From: Planctomycetota bacterium
Lineage (GTDB): Bacteria; Planctomycetota; Planctomycetia; Gemmatales; Gemmataceae
Length of the DNA: 7,690 nucleotides
Direction: 5' to 3'
Assembly: GCA_016200155.1 (NCBI GenBank)
Contig: JACQFG010000315.1
Coordinates: 1 to 7,690 of the forward strand
Shown here: one piece after another, positions 1-6,854 of the stretch
Numbering within the stretch: position 1 is the stretch's first letter
Layout of the letters: each line of letters starts with the position of its first letter
Program-made: the position numbers and the translations under genes
The notes under the pieces: model-generated
Databases searched by the model: none
What the model saw: only the letters and a program-made list of their open reading frames with translations
What the model was told of the DNA's origin: nothing

Positions 1-70
1 ATTGACTGCCTAATATCTAACCAGAAAGCAGGGTCAAAATGAAGAGGGAAAATTCCAAAAGGAGAAAAAG

Positions 71-973
71 ATGAACGATCTGCCGCGCCGCGATTTTCTG
101 CTCGGAACCCTCGCCACCGCCGGCGTCCTGGGCGCCGCCGTCCCTGCCGGTGCCATCGATCCGATTCGCCGGCAGGGGCGTTCGCTGATCCGGCTCAGCC
201 TGGCTGCGTACAGCTTTCGGCAAGCCCTCAACTTGACGCGCAAGCCGCCGACCATGACCTATGACGGCTTCATCGACCTGGCCGCGTCGATGCCGTTCGA
301 CGCCGTCGAACTGACCGAGTACTATTTCCCGGAAACGACGCCGCGCTATCTCGCCGGCTTGAAGGGCCGCTGCACCCGGCTTGGGCTCGACGTCAGCGGC
401 ACGGCGATCCGCACCGACTTCTGCGTCAACGATGCCGGCCGGCTCAAGGAGCAGATCGACCATTGCAAACGCTGGGTCGAGCACACCAGCAGGCTCGGCG
501 GCAAGACCGTCCGCATCTTCGGCGGCACCGTCGCCAAGAACGACAAGGAAGACCGCGCACGCCGCCAGTGCATCGACGCCATTCAAGAATGCTGCGATCA
601 CGCCGGGCAGTTCGGCATCTATCTCGCTCTCGAAAATCACGGCGGCATCACCGGCACGTCCGAGCAAATGCTCGCCCTCGTCCGCGCCATCAAGAGCGAC
701 TGGTTCGGCGTCAATCTCGACACCGGCAACTTCCGCACGAAAAATCCGTACGCCGACCTCGAACGGCTCGCCCCGTATGCCATCGTCGTGCAGATCAAGA
801 CCGAGATTCAACGCGAAGGCCGCAAGCCCGAGGAGGCCGATTTGAAACGCAAGATCCAGATGCTGCGTGCAGTGAACTACCGCGGCTACGTGGCACTGGA
901 GTACGAAGCCGCCGAGGACGCGAAAGTCGCGGTGCCGAGGTACGCCCGCCAGCTGCGCGAACTCCTCGTTTAG
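71..973 (+). CDS. Tat-exported sugar phosphate isomerase/epimerase-like TIM-barrel protein
   Basis: This 300-residue protein belongs to the xylose-isomerase-like TIM-barrel (AP endonuclease 2 fold) superfamily, whose members isomerise or epimerise sugars using a divalent metal. The N-terminus carries a twin-arginine signal: R6-R7-D-F-L-L-G, a hydrophobic Ala/Gly stretch, and a likely cleavage site after A26-G27-A28, so export in folded form is inferred. Barrel signatures include the VELTEYYFPET segment (79-89), LENHGG (187-192), VNLDTGN (214-220) and ALEYE (275-279). E188, D217 and E277 are the likely metal ligands. The usual histidine strand reads VVQIKTEI (239-246), so one ligand may differ or be absent. 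The start is well supported by AAGGAG at 59-64, six bases before the ATG. The stop codon TAG lies inside a palindromic-repeat arm (967-980). It converges on arsM, with 34 bp between them. The substrate cannot be read from the sequence. Confidence 0.88.
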   Translation: MNDLPRRDFLLGTLATAGVLGAAVPAGAIDPIRRQGRSLIRLSLAAYSFRQALNLTRKPPTMTYDGFIDLAASMPFDAVELTEYYFPETTPRYLAGLKGRCTRLGLDVSGTAIRTDFCVNDAGRLKEQIDHCKRWVEHTSRLGGKTVRIFGGTVAKNDKEDRARRQCIDAIQECCDHAGQFGIYLALENHGGITGTSEQMLALVRAIKSDWFGVNLDTGNFRTKNPYADLERLAPYAIVVQIKTEIQREGRKPEEADLKRKIQMLRAVNYRGYVALEYEAAEDAKVAVPRYARQLRELLV

Positions 974-980
974 CGCCCGC
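967..980. repeat. Exact arm of the intergenic palindromic repeat, overlapping a stop codon
   Basis: The 14-mer cgtttagcgcccgc is identical to the left arm of the element at 1993-2006 and shares 13 bases with the arm at 5105-5117. It contains the TAG stop (971-973) of the Tat TIM-barrel gene. The bases that follow (agggaacaatccgcggcg) include a cgcggcg core also found, at nearly the same offset, in the reverse complement of the 1993-2061 element, which supports common origin. A degenerate right arm, gcgggcatgaaacg at 1026-1039 (11 of 14 matches), would make this a 73-bp copy, but that stretch encodes the end of arsM and may match by chance. Confidence 0.7.
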
Positions 981-1007
981 AGGGAACAATCCGCGGCGTG
1001 ACCGCCG

Positions 1008-1982
1008 TCAACAGCACCCGCCGCCGCGGGCATGAAACGTGGCCCCTGTAACCACGATGTCCGCCTGCCGCCCCAACCGCCCCGCAGCCGCGTCGGACAC
1101 ATCCACCGGAATGCCCCGCCGCAGCACGGCGCCCGCTTTGTCTGTGTATCCCTCATCGGCGCCGATGTACGTCGCCGTCCGCCCCGTGTACACCGCCGGT
1201 CCGTCGAAACCGTCCGGCACCTTGTATGCCACCACCTCGACACTCTCCAGCAGCACCGCTTCCGGCAGGCTCGGGTACTCGATCGGCGTCACCACGCGAT
1301 ACGGAAACCGCGCACGCAGCTCGACTCGGCCAAACCCGGCAGCGACCAGCGTCGCGATATACTCGTCAAACGTCTGGCATCCCGATAAACATCGCGCCCG
1401 CGCCTCCGCATCGGCGCGAAACGCTTCCGGCAACGGCGTCGGCGTGATCGGGTCCGACGTCGCAAAGAACCCGCCGGGCCTCAGCACGCGAACGACCTCC
1501 GCCAGGGCTTTCTCCAGGTCATTCTGGACGAACACGTTGAACAGGCAATTCTGGGCCAGCACGCTGACGCTGTTCGACTCGACCGGCAAGTTCAACGCGT
1601 TGCCATCGAGAATGCGCACGAACTCCGGCTTGAACCAGGCGTTGATCTTTGCCGCTTCCAGAAAGTTGGCACGTGCCTTGTCGCGCATGGCGGCGACCGG
1701 ATCGACCGCGATGACGCCGCCGGGCCGCCGCGTGAAATAAGCGAACTGCAATGCTTCGAGGCCGCCGCCCACGCCCACGTAGAGAATCGAATCGCCCGAC
1801 TTCAGGTCGCGCGGATTGACGGTCGAGCCGCAGCCGTAGTTCATGTCGAGCATGATGCGCGGCACGTGCAGGTCGGGCAGGTTCCACACGGGCGAAAGCG
1901 TACAGCACAGGTTCGCGTCGGGCTGCAACGCGGCTTGCTCGTAGACCGATTCAACGGTTTGAAGGTAGTTGGACATTGTCAT
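1008..1982 (-). CDS. arsM: Arsenite S-adenosylmethionine methyltransferase, cyanobacterial/arsenosugar type
   Basis: This 324-residue cytosolic class I methyltransferase probably methylates As(III) to methyl- and dimethylarsenicals using SAM. The SAM fold is clear: motif I YVGVGGGLEALQFA (68-81), the acidic ribose-binding residue in AVDP (92-95), DGNALNLP (126-133), and the post-motif LRPGGFF (167-173). The cysteines fit the arsenic site of ArsM: C51 in MNYGCGSTV, C146 in QNCLFNV and C198 in RCLSGC correspond to the three conserved As-binding cysteines of the family. Extra cysteine pairs stand at C26-C27 and at the extreme C-terminus (GGGCC, C323-C324). The overall pattern, including the terminal GGGCC and the MNYGCG block, resembles cyanobacterial ArsM proteins from memory. 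Translation starts at the ATG at 1982 or the in-frame ATG at 1976; neither has a clear Shine-Dalgarno. Only 10 bp separate the start from a palindromic element, so the gene probably depends on upstream transcription or on a promoter within that repeat. No arsR, efflux gene or arsenosugar radical-SAM gene is visible here. Confidence 0.85.
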   Translation of the reverse strand: MTMSNYLQTVESVYEQAALQPDANLCCTLSPVWNLPDLHVPRIMLDMNYGCGSTVNPRDLKSGDSILYVGVGGGLEALQFAYFTRRPGGVIAVDPVAAMRDKARANFLEAAKINAWFKPEFVRILDGNALNLPVESNSVSVLAQNCLFNVFVQNDLEKALAEVVRVLRPGGFFATSDPITPTPLPEAFRADAEARARCLSGCQTFDEYIATLVAAGFGRVELRARFPYRVVTPIEYPSLPEAVLLESVEVVAYKVPDGFDGPAVYTGRTATYIGADEGYTDKAGAVLRRGIPVDVSDAAAGRLGRQADIVVTGATFHARGGGCC

Positions 1983-1992
1983 TTTTTGTTTT

Positions 1993-2061
1993 CGTTTAGC
2001 GCCCGCAATATCCGCCGCGATGGCATGATGTCGCCGCGAGGGATACTGCGGGCGCTAAACG
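1993..2061. repeat. 69-bp palindromic intergenic element between the cytochrome gene and arsM
   Basis: Perfect 14-bp inverted arms, cgtttagcgcccgc (1993-2006) and gcgggcgctaaacg (2048-2061), enclose a 41-bp interior that is itself partly self-complementary (the atatcc near the left arm mirrors ggatac near the right). It fills most of the 87-bp gap between the stop of the cytochrome protein and the start of arsM. As RNA it would form a long hairpin, so it could act as an attenuator, an RNA-stability element or a factor-independent-like terminator, although no U tract follows on the minus strand. The same arms occur at 967-980 and 5105-5140, so it belongs to a dispersed REP/MITE-like family. 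Confidence 0.88.
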
Positions 2062-2069
2062 AAGATGGA

Positions 2070-5000
2070 TCACTTGATACTCCGCAGGTATGCATACAAG
2101 TCAACAATCTCCCGGTCCGACAGCGGATCGAGCAGCCCCGCCGGCATCAACGACTGGGCGCTAACGTGCCGGCTGACGACGCTGGCCCCGTCCATGCGCA
2201 CGGTGATCGACGCGCCGGTCTGCAGCATCAGATTATCGACCGCGTCGTAGATGACGATGCCTTGATACGTCTTGCCGTCCTTCGTTTCGACGACGGTCGT
2301 CTGATAGCGCGCCGGCACGTCCTTCGACGGCTGCAAAATCGCCGTCAGCAAGTCAGCGCGCGAGAAGCGACTCGCAACGCCGGCGAGATCGGGGCCAATG
2401 GCTTGTGAGCCGGAGTGGCAGGTGGTACAGCTCGCCTTGTGAAAGACCGTCTTGCCGGTGTCAGCATTGCCGCCGTTCCACTCGAGCTTGGCGAGGCGAG
2501 CGTCCCACTTGGCGACATCGACGCCGTCGGGATTCGCCAGGCGTTTGCCGAACGTCGGGTGTTCCTTCTCGAGCCAGGCGATCCAGCGTTTGCTGTCGCT
2601 GCCGAACGATTGCCCGGTAATTTTCTGCAGACGCCCGGCGAGCCGAGCCCCGTAAGGGGCCGGTTTCCGCGCATCGCTTTGGCTGCGGTGCAAGGCGCGA
2701 ATCAACGCGAACGTCTCCTCCGCATCGCACTTGCCATCGAGCCGTTGCAACCCGTCCAGACATGCCACGACCACGGCCGACTGCGGCAAGTTCAGCCCGT
2801 CGATGAACTTCCTGCGATCGCTCGCGATCGGCTTCTTCGCCAGCAGCGGCAACAGCGCGTTCTCTTGCCCCGTTTCGCCCCACCGTTTGCGAATCGTCGG
2901 CAACACGTCGTCCGCCGGCAGCGCGTCGAAGAGCTGCACGATGTTGCCGTTGAGCGCATAGTCCTTGCCGCGCCGCCAGCGTTCGAGGAAGATGCGAGCG
3001 GCTTTTTCCTTCGGAAACCCCTCGGTGTTGGCGAACAGCGCATGATCCGGCCGGCCGAAATCGGGGTGCTCGACCATCGCCTGGTGCAGCGCCGGATCCT
3101 TCTCCGCCAGGCCGATATACAACTCGCGCACACGCAGCGCCCAGTTGGATTCGCGCTGGCGTTTTCCTGAGAGGATTGCGCGATCGAGATCGAGCAATGC
3201 GCGGGCGACGAGTTTGGCCTCCGTGTCGTCGAATCGCTTGCCACCGATGCGGGCGTAGCAGGCAAGATAATGGATGCGCTCAATTGGCCCCGAATTCGGG
3301 CCGCACAAGGTCAGGAGCAGTGCGCGCACTCCCGGGTCATCGGGACCCAGAATGGCCAGGGTGCGGGCAAGTTCGAAATCGAGATCACCGCCACGAGTCG
3401 ACACCAGATTTGCCAGTTTTCTCGCCGTCGCCGCATCGGTGACGTCGATGCGCGGCGTATAACCTTCCCAAATTGTGCCGATGGCTTTTTTCGATCCGAT
3501 GTCCCCCAAGCCGAGCTGGACGAGACGAATACCTTCGAGACGTTGGCCACGGTTCTTGCTCTCCTCCAGGAGAAATAGCCCGCGACCTAGGGTGGCAAGC
3601 CGATCGTGCTGCAACATGCCAAGCCCGAAAATCATGCTCCAGTCGAGGCCCGCTTTGCGGACCGCATTGTCGAAAGCTTCCTTGTGCCGTGGACTTGCCC
3701 CGCGCAGGCGGTCACGGATGAGGTCGGCCTGAGCTTGCCGAATGTGGAGGTCGTCGAAATGGGGAAGGTGCTTGCCGAGTGGGCTGGCGGATTGGAAGTC
3801 GCCCAACGCTGTGTGTCGACGTGCAATCAATAATGCCTGGAGGTGATGGGCCGCTTCCTTGGATTTGAGCATTTGCTCGTATTCGTCGGTCATGTCAAGC
3901 GAACGCTTTGCCATTTTCAACGTCGCCAGCTTGCCCGCCATCGCCTTGAATCTAGGCCTGTGCCGAATGCGATACACCGCCCCGCGCGTGCCGCGGCCGC
4001 CGATGCTGACGTAGAGATCGCCCGTCTTCGGATCGACGGCGCACGCGGTTGGAGCGAAGCCGTTGTCGCCGAGCGATTCGAGGAAGACGCGCGTCTTCGC
4101 GGTGTAGCTGGCACCCTTGCGCTCGAGCTCCGCGAAGTGGATCTTGCCGAAGGTCCAGTCGCACAGGAAGAAGCCGCCGTGATATTCGGGCGGGAACTGG
4201 TTGTGCCGATAGCACGCGACGCCGGTCGGCGAGCCGCGGCCCAGCGTGGCGATCGGCGCGACGACATCGCAAAAGTACGGCGGCCGACGCCACGTGACGG
4301 CGTGCTGTGGATTGAGCCAGCCGTAATGCCGGCCGTCGATCACGTGATAGAACCGCGTCGGCTCATACCACGGCAGGCTCACGCACCGCTCGTTGTCGGC
4401 ATCGAACGTGAACAGATCGCCGGCCAAATTGAAGTCGAACGCGTAGGGATTGCGAAACCCGTGCGCGACGATCTCGCACTTACCAACACCGTAGGCATCA
4501 CGCTCCGCGTGAGGCTTTTCCTCACGCGGAGCGTGAGGTCTACGATCGGGATGAAACCGCAGCACGCAACCCGCGATCGGCTCCTTGACCGGCGACGTCG
4601 GCAGCTCGGCATACGACTTGTCGATCCCCGCGGTGTTGCCGCACAGGACGTACAGCCAGCCATCGGGCCCGCGCTGGATGGCGTGAGAGGTGTGCTCGCC
4701 GCCGGTTTTCATGGTCCGGATCAGCTCGCTCGGCCCATCGGCCTTATCGCCATTCTTCGACTTGAAGCGCCGCAGCCCGCCGTCGCCCATGACGAAAAGC
4801 GTGTCGCCTTCCCACAACAGGCCCATGGCGCCGTCCTTGGGCGACGATGCGAAGTCGAGAGCGCGATCCGCCTTGCCGTCGCCGTCGTCATCGATCAGGA
4901 TGCGAATGTAGCCGCGGCCTGCCACGACGACGCGGCCCTTCGGGTCGATCGTCATGACGTGGATATCATTCGCGAGCTTGCCGTCGGCGAATTCGACGAC

Positions 5001-5087
5001 CTCGAAGCCGGGCGGGACCTTGAGAGCTTGCGGCAACGCCGGGTTTGCGATGATCAACAGTCCGACGGCAGCAACAATCGATCGCAT
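2070..5087 (-). CDS. Secreted beta-propeller dehydrogenase-like protein with C-terminal heme c domain
   Basis: This 1005-residue exported protein has the planctomycete/verrucomicrobial architecture of a putative dehydrogenase propeller (TIGR02604-like), an alpha-helical HEAT-like middle, and a cytochrome c module (TIGR02603-like). The signal peptide spans about residues 1-21, with probable cleavage after LPQA. The propeller part covers roughly 22-375, with an acidic Ca-binding-like loop IDDDGDGKAD (65-74), EHTSHAIQRGPDGWLY (131-146) and the conserved AHGFRNPYAFDFN (208-220). The heme attachment motif is C887-T-T-C890-H891, and M981 in SLMPAG is the likely distal ligand. A single heme suggests one-electron transfer to a periplasmic acceptor; the substrate is unknown (carbohydrate or alcohol oxidation would be inference). 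Residues 182-199 are encoded by an inserted palindrome (see 4491-4543) and are foreign to the family pattern, which normally runs directly from FHPD into the AHGFRNPY region. The start ATG lies 17 bp downstream of the 5105-5140 repeat and has only a weak GGA as possible ribosome binding site. Confidence 0.9.
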   Translation of the reverse strand: MRSIVAAVGLLIIANPALPQALKVPPGFEVVEFADGKLANDIHVMTIDPKGRVVVAGRGYIRILIDDDGDGKADRALDFASSPKDGAMGLLWEGDTLFVMGDGGLRRFKSKNGDKADGPSELIRTMKTGGEHTSHAIQRGPDGWLYVLCGNTAGIDKSYAELPTSPVKEPIAGCVLRFHPDRRPHAPREEKPHAERDAYGVGKCEIVAHGFRNPYAFDFNLAGDLFTFDADNERCVSLPWYEPTRFYHVIDGRHYGWLNPQHAVTWRRPPYFCDVVAPIATLGRGSPTGVACYRHNQFPPEYHGGFFLCDWTFGKIHFAELERKGASYTAKTRVFLESLGDNGFAPTACAVDPKTGDLYVSIGGRGTRGAVYRIRHRPRFKAMAGKLATLKMAKRSLDMTDEYEQMLKSKEAAHHLQALLIARRHTALGDFQSASPLGKHLPHFDDLHIRQAQADLIRDRLRGASPRHKEAFDNAVRKAGLDWSMIFGLGMLQHDRLATLGRGLFLLEESKNRGQRLEGIRLVQLGLGDIGSKKAIGTIWEGYTPRIDVTDAATARKLANLVSTRGGDLDFELARTLAILGPDDPGVRALLLTLCGPNSGPIERIHYLACYARIGGKRFDDTEAKLVARALLDLDRAILSGKRQRESNWALRVRELYIGLAEKDPALHQAMVEHPDFGRPDHALFANTEGFPKEKAARIFLERWRRGKDYALNGNIVQLFDALPADDVLPTIRKRWGETGQENALLPLLAKKPIASDRRKFIDGLNLPQSAVVVACLDGLQRLDGKCDAEETFALIRALHRSQSDARKPAPYGARLAGRLQKITGQSFGSDSKRWIAWLEKEHPTFGKRLANPDGVDVAKWDARLAKLEWNGGNADTGKTVFHKASCTTCHSGSQAIGPDLAGVASRFSRADLLTAILQPSKDVPARYQTTVVETKDGKTYQGIVIYDAVDNLMLQTGASITVRMDGASVVSRHVSAQSLMPAGLLDPLSDREIVDLYAYLRSIK
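2647..2660. repeat. Short GC-rich palindrome within the cytochrome gene
   Basis: The sequence gcccc-gtaa-ggggc is a perfect 5-bp stem with a 4-base loop inside the coding region, corresponding to about residues 810-815 in KPAPYGARLAG. It lies in a surface-like Gly/Ala/Pro linker of the helical region just before the heme domain. It may be a small inserted repeat like the larger palindrome in the same gene, or simply a chance GC-rich stem; from one copy this cannot be decided. Confidence 0.35.
4491..4543. repeat. Nested palindromic element inserted in frame in a coding sequence
   Basis: Two 17-bp segments, 4498-4514 and 4520-4536, are perfect reverse complements separated by ctttt. Each segment is itself a hairpin (gcgtga-type arms around a 3-base centre), and outer bases gtag (4491-4494) and ctac (4540-4543) extend the dyad with one mismatch and one wobble. 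In the minus-strand gene it encodes residues 182-199, which read as two related heptads (RPHAPREE and KPHAERDA), a direct result of the sequence symmetry. The inserted length is compatible with the reading frame and lies between the VLRFHPD strand and AHGFRNPY. This behaves like a protein-tolerated palindromic repeat, comparable in principle to Rickettsia palindromic elements. Confidence 0.85.
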
Positions 5088-5104
5088 GGGTGGATCCAGT
5101 ATTC

Positions 5105-5140
5105 GTTTAGCGCCCGCATGGCGCCACGCGGGCGCTAAAC
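5105..5140. repeat. 36-bp near-perfect palindrome between sulfite reductase and cytochrome genes
   Basis: Arms gtttagcgcccgc (5105-5117) and gcgggcgctaaac (5128-5140) are perfectly complementary, and the centre tggcgcca (5119-5126) is also palindromic, so only one base pair (5118/5127) breaks the symmetry. It occupies half of the 69-bp gap downstream of the sulfite reductase and upstream of the cytochrome gene. Its arms match those at 1993-2061, but the interior is much shorter, as expected for deletion derivatives in a REP/MITE-like family. A terminator or mRNA-processing role is possible; no T tract follows on the minus strand. Confidence 0.88.
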
Positions 5141-5156
5141 CAAGATCGATTACCCG

Positions 5157-6854
5157 TCATCCTATCGCGCCGCATCGATCCGTCCCAAGCCGGTGGCAGT
5201 AATCGCCGAAACCTTCCTCGCCTTGCCGATTCTTCTTGTAATCGTTCAAGAGCGGCAACAGCGTCGGCACGATCTCGCTCATCGGCACCAGGTCCTTGAG
5301 CACGAAGTTGAGCCGCGAGCCGACGAGGTTGCCGCCGACGAACAGGGTGTACTTGTCGCCCGATCGGCCGACGATGCCGATGTCGCTTTGATAGGGACGC
5401 ACGCAGCCGTTGGGGCAGCCGGTCATGCGCACGCCGATCTTGTCGCGGTCGAGGCCGAGCTTCGCCAGTTCCGCTTCCAGTTCGTCGATGATGCCAGGCA
5501 GCGCGCGCTCGGCTTCGGAGAGCGCCAGGCCGCACGTCGGGACAGCCGGGCACGCCAGGCTGTGGAGCTGCACCAGCGAGATCCGCTCCGGCTTGGCGAC
5601 GCCGTACACCGTCAGCATCCGATTGATCAACGGCTTGGCGGACTTCGGCAGGTCGCACAACAAAATATCCTGCATTGGCGTCAGGCGAATGTTGGGCTGG
5701 AACTTCTCGATCAGCTTGCGGAGCATGGTGCGCAGCCGCAGGTCGCCCTCATCCTTGATGCGGCCATTCTCGATCGAGATGCCGTAGAAGTATTTGCCGT
5801 CGCCCTGATCGTGCCAGCCGACGCTCAGCGGAAACCCGGTCACGGGAATATCGCGCGGCAAAACAAGGGGGAATGGCAGATACGTTTGCAGCACGTCGCG
5901 GAACTTCTCGATGCCCCAATCGTGCAGCACATATTTCAGACGAGCGCGCTTGCGGTCGGCGCGGTTGCCGTGATCGCGAAACAGCTTGATGACGCCTTCC
6001 GCCGCGGCGACGACCTGATCGGGAGCGATGTAGCAGATCGCCTGCGCGATGAACGGGAACGTGTTGGTGTTGCCGTGCGTCATGCCCATGCCGCCGCCGG
6101 CATAGACGTTGTAGCCGACGATGGCGCCGTTCTCGACGTGCGCGAGGAAGCCGAGATCCTGGGCGAAGAGGTCCGTCGAGTTGTCCTCGGGCAGCGCGAA
6201 CACCGTCTTGAACTTGCGCGGCAAATAGAGCTTGCCGTAAATCGGTTCGTCAACGAGCTCCGGCGCTCCGTTCGAAACCGCCACCCCGTTCAGCCAGATG
6301 TCGTGATACGCCTTCGACCGCGGCGCGAAGAGCTGAGCGATCACGTCGGCCCGACGTTGCAGCTCCTGATACACCGGCGACGCAAACGGCGCCGGCGGGG
6401 CCATCACGTTGCGCGACACGTCGCCGCAGGCCCCGAGCGTCGTCAGCAAGCAATCGTTGATCTCGCGGATCGTCTGCTTGAGGTTCGACTTCAGGACGCC
6501 GTGGAGCTGAAAGCCTTGGCGCGAAGTGATGCGGAGCGTGCCGTTGGCGTACTTCTCGGCAAGTTGATCGATGGCCAGGTACTGACTTGCCGTGACTTTG
6601 CCGCCGGGGATCTTGCAGCGGACCATGAACTGAAACGCCTTGCCGGCCCCGTCGCGATGGCGGTCCTTGCGGGCGTCGCGGTTGTCCTGCTGATAGCTGC
6701 CGTGGAACTTGATGAGCTGCTTGTCGGCATCGCTGAATTTCTCGCTGTCCCGGGCCAGCTCTTCCGCCAGTCCGCCGCGCAACTGCAGGCTGTTTTCCTT
6801 GATCAATTCGACCGCGGATCGCGTGGCGGGAACGGGAGGTTCGATCGACATCAT
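5157..6854 (-). CDS. cysI: Assimilatory sulfite reductase hemoprotein (CysI/Sir type)
   Basis: This 565-residue cytosolic enzyme reduces sulfite to sulfide by six electrons using coupled siroheme and 4Fe-4S, feeding cysteine synthesis. The cofactor cysteines are C435-x5-C441 (CPAVPTC) and C480-x3-C484 (TGCPNGC). The anion-binding basic residues of E. coli CysI are all matched: R79 in FMVRCKIPGG, R148 in VSRNVM, and K214 and K216 in YLPRKFK. The two-fold repeated ferredoxin-like/siroheme halves are complete, with LRITSRQGFQLHG (107-119) in the first and VRMTGCPNGCVRPY (475-488) in the second. Length is close to E. coli CysI (about 570 residues). A nitrite reductase (NirA) shares the fold, but the PRKFK and terminal GEEGFGD segments favour sulfite reductase. 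No flavoprotein CysJ is visible here, so the donor may be encoded elsewhere or be ferredoxin. The start is at 6854 or the adjacent ATG at 6851, with only a weak TTGAGA-like binding site. Two further cysteines (C553, C561) lie at the C-terminus. Confidence 0.9.
   Translation of the reverse strand: MMSIEPPVPATRSAVELIKENSLQLRGGLAEELARDSEKFSDADKQLIKFHGSYQQDNRDARKDRHRDGAGKAFQFMVRCKIPGGKVTASQYLAIDQLAEKYANGTLRITSRQGFQLHGVLKSNLKQTIREINDCLLTTLGACGDVSRNVMAPPAPFASPVYQELQRRADVIAQLFAPRSKAYHDIWLNGVAVSNGAPELVDEPIYGKLYLPRKFKTVFALPEDNSTDLFAQDLGFLAHVENGAIVGYNVYAGGGMGMTHGNTNTFPFIAQAICYIAPDQVVAAAEGVIKLFRDHGNRADRKRARLKYVLHDWGIEKFRDVLQTYLPFPLVLPRDIPVTGFPLSVGWHDQGDGKYFYGISIENGRIKDEGDLRLRTMLRKLIEKFQPNIRLTPMQDILLCDLPKSAKPLINRMLTVYGVAKPERISLVQLHSLACPAVPTCGLALSEAERALPGIIDELEAELAKLGLDRDKIGVRMTGCPNGCVRPYQSDIGIVGRSGDKYTLFVGGNLVGSRLNFVLKDLVPMSEIVPTLLPLLNDYKKNRQGEEGFGDYCHRLGTDRCGAIG

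Noticed and set aside
39..74. 11-codon basic mini-ORF (MKRENSKRRKR) overlapping the start of the Tat gene by ATGA
   Set aside because: The purine-rich sequence is explained by the ribosome binding site, and a frame this short in such sequence is easily random. A coupled leader peptide cannot be excluded but has no positive support.
17..1243. 408-codon open frame on the minus strand across the TIM-barrel gene and the end of arsM
   Set aside because: It overlaps two recognised genes and has no motif or ribosome binding site; an antisense artefact of high GC.
4491..4543. Intrinsic transcription terminator inside the cytochrome gene
   Set aside because: The hairpin is strong, but it lies within an intact reading frame with no following U tract in the minus-strand RNA, and the gene continues for 800 residues.
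3843..5138. 431-codon open frame on the plus strand opposite the cytochrome protein
   Set aside because: Antisense shadow of a gene with signal peptide, propeller and heme motifs; its translation shows no family features.
5157..6854. Reading as ferredoxin-nitrite reductase (NirA)
   Set aside because: The YLPRKFK segment, the GEEGFGD C-terminus and the positions of R79 and R148 fit CysI-type sulfite reductase better; no nitrate assimilation genes are near.
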